64,000 bases of DNA from Hanleya hanleyi (taxonomy: Eukaryota > Mollusca > Polyplacophora > Lepidopleurida > Hanleyidae). Below are positions 55,831 to 64,000 of this stretch, piece after piece. The translations under genes and the position numbers were made by a program. The DNA is taken from positions 1-64,000 of the forward strand of contig JAVTVY010019026.1 in NCBI GenBank assembly GCA_036873755.1. The letters are read 5' to 3'. The notes beneath the pieces are model-generated. The model saw only the letters and a program-made list of their open reading frames with translations. It was not told the DNA's origin and made no database searches. Within the stretch, counting starts at the first letter, position 1, and the number at the start of each line of letters is the position of its first letter.

Positions 55831-56491
55831 TAGTTTCGTAACAAGTTGTGTAACTTACCTTGTTGGTGTTGTAAAGCATTTGCTGAAGTGGTTATTGTTG
55901 TTTACTAGAAAGTGATGTTTGCATACACTAGTCACATTATCGGAACTGTACATTGAGCAACAGGATTAATTAAGTGATTAATTAATTAACATGATTAATG
56001 TGAATGTTTTTTTGACGAATATTGAATTCAGTAAATGGATTCAGTATCAGTCGTACATAAATTCATGGAATAAATGTCCAGACATAAATCAATAATGTTC
56101 ATCAATACCGAGATTATATTTAATAAAATCAATATTTCTTGTCCGACCAGATCTGGATGTGACTAAATACCACAAAAACATTTGGATCATTTGTACCAAT
56201 ATATATTGACATTTTAGCCCTTTTGTCAGAAAATCGTTTTTCTCTCATTTCCGTCAACCAAACAGCATTGGCGCCCGGCAAAAATGTTTGAACTCCACAA
56301 ACATTGTTACAAGGACATATGTCAATACATTTTTTTTATAATTTTGTGGTACTTTGTGGTCAGTCACATCGCCAGATCTATGAGCATATTTAGTTTACAT
56401 GGTGTAATGTGGCATGCATTGTGTGAAATAAGACTGTTACAGTTCTGTTATTATTTACAATACTATTCTGCATTGTGACATTAACGAAAGA
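55831..56491. other. Non-coding flank before the gypsy element
   Basis: AT-rich, no recognised feature. The five bases before the LTR are AAAGA, the expected position of a target duplication; the partner copy would be outside the window. Confidence 0.5.
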
Positions 56492-56732
56492 TGTTGAGTA
56501 ACACGTGCGTTTGTTTTGAAAGTTTCATCACATGACTCTCTCGTGACCCCATCCGGGTATTTTCTGTTGTTCTCTCTCTCTGTTGATGGATTTCATGCTG
56601 TGCTGATGTACACGTAAGTTTGTGCGTTGTCGCAATAAAGCAGAGCAGCATCTTGCAAGCATATCTTGGTGTTTGTGAGAATTATTTCACGGATATAGTT
56701 CACTGCATCTTGTTGCGGTAGTGCACGCAACA
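56492..56732 (+). repeat. 5' LTR of the gypsy element
   Basis: 241 bp starting TGTTGAGT and ending ACGCAACA, so TGTTG and CAACA form the terminal inverted repeat. It contains a potential polyadenylation signal, AATAAAG, at about 56634. The end is fixed by the primer-binding site two bases later; the start is chosen from the inverted repeat and cannot be verified without the 3' LTR. Confidence 0.75.
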
Positions 56733-56734
56733 AT

Positions 56735-56752
56735 TGGTGTCAGAAGTGGGAT
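56735..56752 (+). promoter_or_regulatory. Primer-binding site, tRNA-Leu type
   Basis: TGGTGTCAGAAGTGGGAT is complementary to the 3' end of animal tRNA-Leu (ACTTCTGACA plus CCA). The same primer choice is known from the clam element Steamer. Reverse transcription would start here. Confidence 0.85.
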
Positions 56753-57319
56753 TTAAATCGAATCTTGCGCCTGGATGATAAGCACGCTCGCTGCATCATT
56801 TCCCGGCAATGGCGGTTGTTGTCATAACGACAACAGCGACACACAAAGTTTATCGGCTGGGAAAAATCTGAAACAGTGTTTTTTTCAATTCTTGTAAATC
56901 GTCCTTCCAACTTCGTGAGTCTGAATTATTCTGGGGAATTGTAATTCTTTACAACGAAGTATCGTTTAACCCAGCAACGGATTTAATATTATAATACATC
57001 AATTTGAAATATTTCTTTCTCGTTCACCCCACGTGGTCTGGACTTGTGCATGTCGGCGACTGGGATAAGTCTGGGGTTACTGTAAATCTGTTTCTTGCTC
57101 TTGATATTTCATAGTCGAGCTGACTTGATATAATTTACATTCTGACCATTGATAGATTATTTAATTTCATTATTAATTTGTGAACTGTATAAAATAAATA
57201 GTATTGTGTTGCCTACACAAGCAAACAACAACAGCTGAGGTTTCTCATTGATAGAAGTGAAGACAGCATAAGACTCCGACATCCTGTCTCAATCAAATGA
57301 ATGATCGGTTTCAAAAATA

Positions 57320-58070
57320 TTGTTGTTCACTGCGAATAGCAGAAATTGTTTTGATGTTCTACATTTAGCTGTCCACACACGCAAACATACTAGTACTACA
57401 TTACTGGATACTTGATAGTTTTCAGTGACAATTATTTATACATCACGTAAATAGTTGACGTACTAAAAGATTCAGCTGGGTGCTGTTCACTGCGAATAAC
57501 AGAAATTGTTTTGATGTCCTATGTTTAGCTGCCCACACACACACACATACTAGTATTACATTACTGGATAGTTTTCAGTCACATAATTATTTGTTTATAT
57601 ATTACGTAAATAGTTACCGTGCTAAAGATCCAGCTGGGTGCTGTTCACTGCGAATAGCAGAAATTGTTTTGATGTCCTATACTTAGCTGCCCCCACACAC
57701 ACATACTAGTACTACATTACTGGATACTGGATAGTTTTCATTCACATAATTATTTGTTTATACATTACGTAAATAGTTACCTTGCTAAAGATTCAGCTGG
57801 GTGCTGTTCACTGCGAATAGCAGAAATTGTTTTGATGTCCTATATTTAGCTGCCCACACAGACATACTAGTACTACATTACTGGATACTGGATAGTTTTC
57901 AGTTACATAATTAATTGTTTATACATTACGTAAATAGTTACCGTGCTAAAAGATTCAGCTAGATGCTGTTCACTGCGAATAGCAGTAATTGTTGTCCTAA
58001 CTTGTTGCTCACACATATCAGTACTGCATAACTGAATTCTGGATACAAGTTATTTTTGCGTACATAATTG
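57320..58070 (+). repeat. About five tandem 160-bp repeats in the gypsy leader
   Basis: Units start at about 57324, 57482, 57641, 57802 and 57966 with GTTCACTGCGAATAGCAG. They continue through TTGTTTTGATGTCCTA, TAGCTGCCCACACA, CATACTAGTACTACATTACT, ATAGTTTTCAGT and ATTACGTAAATAGTTA. The outer copies are the most diverged. The array ends about 50 bp before the first ORF. A leader role (packaging or promoter activity) is possible but not shown. Confidence 0.9.
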
Positions 58071-58117
58071 TGTTGCTGAAAATAGTTATAATTTAGACGA
58101 AATGTGTTATTATTCTG

Positions 58118-58915
58118 ATGTCCGAGCCAGATCTTGAGAGATTTTTATCAAAGTATCCTTTGAAACTTCCCACAAAGGAGAGTAACTTTGTTCCAGTTCT
58201 CTTGTCGGACGGCAAGGGGGCAATACTAGAGTCTGTTTTCGAGGAAAAATCATTGTGTGTAGAATTTCTGTGTATGCGTGGTGGCAGAACATCGGACTGT
58301 GTAGATCTCCTTGAAAAGAAATTAACAGACATTAAGGCCAAATACAACAAACCAGCTTTTGTTTATATCTGGACCGGTACGTGTGATATTACCACAAGAG
58401 TTCGTAGGGGTCATTTAGAAATACGGAAGTGGGGAGATAGTACACCATCAGGTATTTACGACCAGTTTTGCAGAGCATGTGACCTAGTTCTAGGACAGGG
58501 TGGTCGTATCAAGATCATTGGAATACCGGCCTATTCAATCGGCATTTATAACACATTCAAAGGATACTGCGGCCTGCGGAGGTTCTGCTCCTCAGACTCT
58601 GAGGTTGAAAGGCAGGTTTCTTGTATTAACAGGAAAATAGTAGAATTTAACCAAGAACTGCGGTGTCACACTCTGAAGTTTAATGCCGACATTCTAAAGT
58701 GTAGAAAAGGTAAGAACATCCTGAATTTCAAATTGCTTTATGATGGGCTGCACCCTGGTAACCTACTAGCACGCAAGTGGATGCGAAGAATTCTTTTAGA
58801 TATAACAACTGAGTGTTACAGTCAGGAAATAGACAGTATCACTATTGACCATCAAGAATTTCTGGCATTCGAGAAAGATGAATACAGAAGGTGGGGATCC
58901 CCCAAACGAGAATGA
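58118..58915 (+). CDS. SGNH-hydrolase-like ORF upstream of gag in the gypsy element
   Basis: 265 codons, ATG start preceded by an in-frame stop 24 bases upstream, so the start is well defined. The layout matches the SGNH fold: block I around LLSDGKG (28-34), where the nucleophile Ser is Gly32; block II Gly pair (55-56); block III WTGTCD (85-90), where the usual Asn is Cys; and block V YDGLHPG (208-214) with Asp209 and His212 kept. SGNH esterase-type domains are known in ORF1 proteins of some LINEs (fish L2/CR1 type). In a gypsy element this position is unusual. With Ser absent it is more likely a binding or structural domain than an enzyme. Its stop overlaps the gag start by 38 bases in another frame, suggesting translational coupling, frameshifting or a fused ancestral Gag. 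Confidence 0.7.
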   Translation: MSEPDLERFLSKYPLKLPTKESNFVPVLLSDGKGAILESVFEEKSLCVEFLCMRGGRTSDCVDLLEKKLTDIKAKYNKPAFVYIWTGTCDITTRVRRGHLEIRKWGDSTPSGIYDQFCRACDLVLGQGGRIKIIGIPAYSIGIYNTFKGYCGLRRFCSSDSEVERQVSCINRKIVEFNQELRCHTLKFNADILKCRKGKNILNFKLLYDGLHPGNLLARKWMRRILLDITTECYSQEIDSITIDHQEFLAFEKDEYRRWGSPKRE

Positions 58916-60248
58916 CCAAAATGGTCCTGGCCTAAATGCTGAATCTGGCATTGTGGGCATGCTCTCCAAAATGTTTCAAAAGTTTGAAGAATCACAGACA
59001 AGGTTGATGTCATCACTAGACTCCCAGAAGAGGGAGCAGGAATGTACTTTAAAGTCTTACATTGAGTCTTTGCACGGGGCAAGGGGGTATACAAATGGTG
59101 CGACAACCCATGAAACTCTGGGTAGTCCTCCAAGTTTGGACTTCATGGACCAATCAACTGGGCGATATGAGCAAAGCTCTGTTAGGGAGGATGGTTTAAC
59201 AACACATGAAACTCTGGGTAGTCTCCCAAGTTTGGACTTCAGGGGACAACCAGCTAGGCGACGTGAGCAAACAGCCCCAAGTGAGTATGGAAGGAGATCA
59301 TACGATCCTCGAGACAGCTCAGGGGCAGACTTCATGGGCCAGGCCTCGTGGCGACGTGAACTGTCACATGAGGAGGATGGTCCACCATTAAGTCGAATGG
59401 AGGGAAGGAGCCAGTTTGGAGCCGAGTTGAACATAATAGACCGCCAGCAGAGACGAGCACCGAGCCATTTTGGAGGGACTGACTCTGGGGATAGGGCCCG
59501 CGACACGAGGAGCCGCGCTCCAAACATTGCTGGGCAAATGGGTGCACCTCTTGCGAAATTGCCCACGTACCAGGGTTGTGAAGAAGTAGAGATTTTCTTA
59601 ACTCCGTTTGAGCGCATGTCTGGTCGCTATGGTTGGGGGGAGCAGGAGAAGAGTGACCGATTATATCAGTGTTTGAAGGGGAAGGCCATGCGTTATGTCT
59701 ACTCTCTCCCCAGAGATGTTTGCCAAAACTACAGTGCATCGATGGGGAGTCTGATAAATCGTTTTGGAAAGAGAGAGTCCCCCACTACAGTGAGGAAAAA
59801 GTTATCGGAACTCCAACAGAAGTCTGAAGCTAATGAAGAATTCGCAGAGGAAGTCAGACGCTTGGTTACTAGGGCATACCCGAGCGTCGGCCTTGACATG
59901 CAGGACCAACTGGCAGCAGAAGCTTTTCTCCGTGGTTACAAAAAGCCGCGTATTGCTTACGAGGTCATGAACAAAAACCCAGCGACCCTGAATGAGGCTC
60001 TAGACCTGGTAACCTTCCTGGAGCACAATTACCGGGCCACCCTTGGAAAAGATCAAGATGTTAGTCGTAGGGAGCGCACCCGCCGTGTAAGTTGGGCTGA
60101 CACCACTGAAGATTCAGAGGAAGAAGTAAGTATCGCTCAGCGGATACAAACGCCAACTGACCATTCAACAACTGGATTCAAGAATGAAGAAACTAGAAGA
60201 GATGGTATCCAAACTCTGTCAAAAGAAGAATGTGGACACGCAAAATAG
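58878..60248 (+). CDS. gag: Gag (capsid) protein of the gypsy element
   Basis: 456 codons from the first ATG (the frame opens earlier, from a TTG at 58845). The N-terminal third is disordered and carries two copies of a repeat with THETLGS.PSLDF, plus a decayed third. A retrotransposon-gag type capsid region follows (about LPTYQGCEEVEIFLTPFERM to NEALDLVTFLEHNYR). The typical zinc knuckle is not in this frame but at the start of the next ORF, in the +1 frame. The coiled-coil sequence QLTIQQLDSRMKKLEEMVSK that should follow the capsid region also reads in that frame from about 60155. The last 30 or so residues here are therefore probably out of frame because of an inserted base near 60145-60160, unless +1 frameshifting is normal for this element. 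Confidence 0.85.
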   Translation: MNTEGGDPPNENDQNGPGLNAESGIVGMLSKMFQKFEESQTRLMSSLDSQKREQECTLKSYIESLHGARGYTNGATTHETLGSPPSLDFMDQSTGRYEQSSVREDGLTTHETLGSLPSLDFRGQPARRREQTAPSEYGRRSYDPRDSSGADFMGQASWRRELSHEEDGPPLSRMEGRSQFGAELNIIDRQQRRAPSHFGGTDSGDRARDTRSRAPNIAGQMGAPLAKLPTYQGCEEVEIFLTPFERMSGRYGWGEQEKSDRLYQCLKGKAMRYVYSLPRDVCQNYSASMGSLINRFGKRESPTTVRKKLSELQQKSEANEEFAEEVRRLVTRAYPSVGLDMQDQLAAEAFLRGYKKPRIAYEVMNKNPATLNEALDLVTFLEHNYRATLGKDQDVSRRERTRRVSWADTTEDSEEEVSIAQRIQTPTDHSTTGFKNEETRRDGIQTLSKEECGHAK

Positions 60249-61521
60249 GGGAAGGACACCCGGAACTTCACAAGCATCGTTTGAATCACCCAAATGTTAT
60301 GGATGTGGTGAAGTAGCCCAGTTTAATAAAAATTGTCCTGTGCGTTCTCGATCGCCAAGTCCAAGAAGACGAGATGACAAATCGCCAGAACAAATCAACC
60401 GCGAATTTGTCTCTGAAACAGTTGCTGATAATTCAACCATCAAGGTCACCCGCTTAGGCAGTGCCAGCAAAAGTATTGTTGTTCCTCTTAAGGTGAATGG
60501 CCTACAAACCCGAGTTGTTGTTGACACTGGAGCGGATGCTACAGTCATTTCAACGTCATTGGCAAAGGAGGCGGGCCTAGCCGTGGGCGAGTCCCCAACA
60601 TGCCGGTTGTTGAATGCCGAGAGCGGGGCAGAGATGAGGGCATTTGGTGGGGTCACTGCGACTCTGCAGATAGCCCAGAAGACTTGGAGCGGACCAGTCT
60701 ACGTAGCGCCTATAAGAGACAAAGCACTGCTGGGAATGGATTTTCTTCAGGAGACGGATGCAACCGTGCTTGCTAAACAATGTGACTTGCTCATTGGAGG
60801 ATGCTTGATTGTCGGACAGTGCAGCAGTAGCGAAGAATCCAATGTCTGTAGCAGGGTTGTGGTAGCAGATGACGTAATTATCCCGGCAGGAAGTGAGAGG
60901 ATTGTCACGGGGTTTGTACCCGATCATGTAGAGGTTAAGACTGTTGTCCTTGATCCTGGTTCACTACCCGAGGGTCTGCACGTTGGGTCAGTACTTGTTA
61001 AGATGCAGCGAGAGGTTCCTGTCCGTGTCCTCAATCTGAAGGGAAAGCAAGTCCGACTGAGAAGGAACACACACCTCGGCAAACTTGTGGAAGTTGAGGA
61101 TGAACCTGAACAAGGGGTAGCGCAACCAGTTGTAGATGGTGAAGCCGAGTTACAAGAAGATTCCCAGTCAAAAGAAGTGCCAAAACATCTTTGCGACATA
61201 TTGGAATCTTGTAGTGCCAACCTAACGCCCCCAGAAAGAGATAAAGTTGCAGATTTACTCTGCAGGCGCAGCCAGGCATTTGCGAGCAACGATTCTGATC
61301 TTGGGTGTTTTAATAGAATTTGCCACGCTATCAGTACCGAGTGTTCAAAGTCGGTCAGGCAACCGGCAAGACGCACTCCTCTAGCTTTCCAGGGAGAAGA
61401 AACTGCGCACCTTGATAAGATGCTGAGATCTGGTGTTGTCGTCCCTTCCACATCTGAATGGGCATCCCCTGTGGTGCTCGTTCGAAAGAAGGATGGTGGG
61501 GTCCGCTGGTGCGTTGATTAA
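60184..61521 (+). pseudogene. pol: Pol, part 1: nucleocapsid knuckle, protease and N-terminal reverse transcriptase, ended by a premature stop
   Basis: 445 codons. It begins with a coiled coil, then a knuckle CYGCGEVAQFNKNC (60295-60336), where the usual His is Gln. A basic SPSPRRRDDKSP stretch and the aspartic protease with VDTGADATVIS (active Asp at 60523-60525) and LLGMDFL follow. The RT starts at VVPSTSEWASPVVLVRKKDG and stops at TAA 61519-61521 inside the first conserved RT region, directly after RWCVD, where the family has a tyrosine codon. The same frame continues beyond the stop in part 2, so a single substitution is the simplest cause. Confidence 0.88.
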
Positions 61522-62153
61522 AGGAAACTGAATGATCTGACATTGAAGGATGCTTTTCCCCTGCCCAAAGTGGAAGATTGCCTCGATACCCTAAGTGGGT
61601 CTGTCTTCTTTTCGACATTAGACTTAATGAGTGGCTATTACCAAGTAGCAATGGATCCCAAGGATCAACCGAAGACTGCCTTCATCACTCGCTATGGGCT
61701 TTTTGAGTATACACGGATGCCTTTTGGGATGTGCAATGCCCCTTCGACTTTTCAGCGTGCGATGCAGCTAGTCTTCAGTGGTCTTCAGTGGGACACGGTT
61801 CTGATATATCTCGATGCCATTATTGTCACTGGCAGAAGTTTTCAGGAACACTTGAAAAACCTTGAAGAGGTACTCAACCGGCTAGAGAAAGCAGGATTGA
61901 AGCTAACACCAAGGAAATGCAGCCTATTCCAAACTGAATTTCCATTCCTGGGACACGTTGTCAGTCGAGAGGGTATACGAACCAAGTCCGACCTCGTGAA
62001 AGATGTGGAAGAGTGGCCAGTGCCGAAGAACTTGAAGAAGTTGCAGTCATTCCTCGGTCTCGCAAATTATTACCGTCGTTTTGTACAGGATTATGCAAAG
62101 ATAGCTTTACCACTTCACTCGTTGACCAAGAACGGGGTTTCATTCTCATGGGG
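61522..62153 (+). pseudogene. pol: Pol, part 2: reverse transcriptase palm and thumb with altered active site
   Basis: Same frame as part 1. It shows TLDLMSGYYQVAMD (motif A), TPFGMCNAP-like MPFGMCNAPSTFQRAM (motif B), and LIYLDAIIV at 61801-61827, where the second Asp of the YxDD catalytic pair is Ala (codon GCC, 61816-61818). The connection segment with GLANYYRRFVQDYAKI follows. The frame changes at about 62150-62153 in a run of four G. The open frame after that point in the original register (to 62316) is meaningless. Loss of a metal-binding Asp makes this polymerase inactive. Confidence 0.88.
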
Positions 62154-64000
62154 TCTGAGGAGAAAATTGCATTTGACCAGCTCAACGAAAAGCTCACCAC
62201 TGCCCCAGTCCTGTCCTATCCAACATCTGAAGACATCTTCATCATTGACACGGATGCGTCCTACACCACCATCGGAGCCGTCCTCTCCCAGCTGCAGGAT
62301 AATCAAGAACGGGTGATAGCCTTTGCAAGTCGACGCTTGGGGCCAGCCCAAGAACGTTATTGTGTGACCCGTCGGGAGTTGCTGGCTGCAGTTGTATTCA
62401 TCAACCAATTGAAGCATTATTTGCTGGGACGGCAATTCATTCTAAGGACCGACCATGGAAGTCTAGCTTGGTTATTCAGGTTCAAAGCACCTCAAGGCCA
62501 GCTAGCCAGATGGCTTGAGGAATTAAGCCAATACTTGTTTGTCATCCAACATCGGGCGGGTCGTTCGCACGGGAATGCGGATTCCATATCCCGTATTTTC
62601 TCACAGAAGGAAGCCTCTTGCGACTGCTACAATGCGGGCGAGGATGTGGAAACCCTACCATGTTCTGGCTGTGGACAGTGCCGTAAGCTTCACAACCTGT
62701 GGGCCAGATTTGAGGAAGACGTAGATAACATAGTGCCTCTGGCAGTCCGTCGGATCAGCCCAACATGCGAGGGCACAAGCCCAAACGATGAACCTAAGTG
62801 TAACTGGCTAGACGCCTACAGCGCTGAAGAGATGAGGAAAGCACAAGGTAATGATCCAGACCTGTGTCGACTACTTCAGTGGATGGAGCAGGGAAGCACG
62901 CCAGGAAAAGATGAAGTTCGAGCAGAGAGTCCAGCTCTGAGGAAATACTGGCTGACATTTGAGCAGTTCAGGTTAGTAGACGGAGTTCTCCATTATGCTT
63001 GGGAAGCAGATGGGGGACACAGGTCACTGCGACTTTTTGTTCCTCGCAGCTTGCGTAGAGGTATCCTGGAACTTTCACACTCTCCACCATACTCAGGGCA
63101 TCAAGGAATTGGACGGACAATAGGGCGGTTAAAAGGGGGATTTCACTGGTTTGGTATGAGCTCTGATGCAGAGCCTTTCGTGAATGCATGCCAAGAATGC
63201 GGAGCAGCTAAGAAAGATTGCCGGCGGCGTAGAGGACCATTGCAATCATACTACCATGGAGCGCCAATGGACAGGTTACACCTAGATATCCTAGGTCCAC
63301 TCCCAGCTAGCTCTAACGGCAACCGCTTCATCTTGGTCATTGTAGATCAATTCACTAAGTGGGCAGAGGCATATGCTTTGCCTAACCAGTGCAGCGAGCT
63401 AGTAGCATTCAAACTAGTAAACGAATTCATTGCGCGTTTTGAAACCCCAACAGAATTGCATACTGACCAAGGGAGTAATTTCCAAAGTCAACTATTCAGA
63501 GATGTCTGTAGACTATTGAGGATAACCCAAACACGAACAACACCGTCTCACCCGTCCTCAAATGGGCAAGTCGAACGTCTGAACAGAACCATCCTCCAGA
63601 TGATACGCTGTTACGTGGAACGGAACCAGAAAAATTGGGATGAAGACTTGTCCCTCTTATTAGCAGCATATCGGAGTTCACCTCATCCTACCACCAAGTC
63701 TACCCCAAATAAGTTAATGCTGGGTAGGAAAACTCTCGCACCTTACGACCTCCTGTCACGGCAAACCGGTGTCCTGCGTAAGAGTAACGAATACCCCAAT
63801 TACCCGAATATCCTCCAGGAAAACGTGGAACGGACACACGATGCTGCTAGAGCAGCAACCAAGAGTGCTCAACAGAAACAGAAACGGGTTTATGATGTGA
63901 ATGCTTCAGTGGTCGGCCATCACACTGGTGACATGGTGTATATCTCTGTCCAGGCTAAGAAGAAGGGCCAGTCAGCCAAGCTTCAAGACAAGTGGCAAGG
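62154..64000 (+). pseudogene. pol: Pol, part 3: RNase H and integrase, open to the window end
   Basis: Frame 3 is open from 62154 to the end of the window without a stop (about 615 codons). RNase H: IDTDASYTTIGAVLSQ, RRELLAAVVF, RTDHGSLAWL and HRAGRSHGNADSISR keep the acidic residues. Integrase: H..H then C..C zinc site (HSPPYSGHQ at about 63079; CQECGAAKKDC at about 63189). The catalytic triad is Asp 63285-63287, Asp 63465-63467 and Glu 63573-63575, with exactly 35 residues between the last two. It is a continuation of pol in a different register (one base missing before it), so it is not translated from the pol start in this copy. The C-terminus lies outside. Confidence 0.9.

Larger units (their letters stand above)
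56492..64000 (+). mobile_element. Ty3/gypsy LTR retrotransposon, 5' portion, truncated by the window end
   Basis: Order: 5' LTR, tRNA-Leu primer site, long leader with tandem repeats, an extra SGNH-like ORF, gag, protease, reverse transcriptase, RNase H, integrase. RT-RH-IN order and the D,D-35-E integrase place it in Ty3/gypsy. The 3' end and 3' LTR lie beyond 64000. Lesions in this copy are a frame change near the gag/pol joint, a zinc-knuckle His replaced by Gln, an in-frame TAA in RT, the second Asp of the RT active site replaced by Ala, and a frame change before RNase H. This copy is therefore non-autonomous, although integrase and RNase H remain open. Confidence 0.93.

Noticed and set aside
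57320..58070. Possibility of a CRISPR-like array because of regular repeats
   Set aside because: Units are contiguous 160-bp tandem repeats without unique spacers, in an animal retroelement leader.
58845..58877. Earlier start for gag at 58845
   Set aside because: The codon there is TTG. The first ATG in the frame is at 58878.

Overview
The window is eukaryotic, animal nuclear DNA, most probably from a mollusc and plausibly a gastropod. The clues are an intron-containing receptor gene of the Lymnaea GRL101 type (extracellular lectin, LDL-A and leucine-rich modules joined to a rhodopsin-like seven-helix domain), several copies of a short repeat ending in CTCACTCA runs, a tRNA-derived SINE, and a Ty3/gypsy element whose primer site matches tRNA-Leu. 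The DNA is AT-rich and gene-poor; most of it is repeats in various states of decay.

Layout. 0-11 kb: decayed retroelement pieces, a nested tandem-repeat element (3.29-5.25 kb), and a 2.07-kb DNA transposon derivative with TAA target duplications (8487-10555). 11.4-19.4 kb: an LTR-bounded element with 99 percent identical LTRs and a polypurine tract but no pol genes, its interior made of several unrelated tandem arrays. 19.4-25 kb: another tandem array, a 1.1-kb palindrome, one coding-looking exon on the minus strand, a tRNA-SINE and a hairpin. 26-40 kb: transposon derivatives with long inverted repeats (26278-29740, 31882-35429, 38977-40250), a 650-bp foldback (36598-37249), and fragments of a Penelope-like-type reverse transcriptase element.

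42.4-51.6 kb: the one clear host gene. It has two coding exons, 42379-44973 and 48468-51629, separated by a 3.49-kb phase-0 intron. Together they encode about 1918 residues: signal peptide, several CUB-like domains, two C-type lectin domains, about seven LDL-A repeats, leucine-rich repeats and a seven-transmembrane receptor domain.

52-55 kb: rearranged copies of the Penelope-like-type element and a ruined Ty3/gypsy pol. 56.5-64 kb: the 5' part of a Ty3/gypsy element (5' LTR, tRNA-Leu primer site, a leader of about five 160-bp tandem repeats, an extra ORF, gag, and pol running off the window end). The extra ORF before gag looks like an SGNH-hydrolase fold lacking its nucleophile serine. The element is inactive as read: it has a frame change near the gag/pol junction, a stop inside RT, a changed RT catalytic aspartate and a second frame change before RNase H.

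The host gene is judged transcribed and functional from its open frame and matched splice phases. Everything else is either mobile-element derived or has no recognisable function. All comparisons to known families are from memory and by eye.
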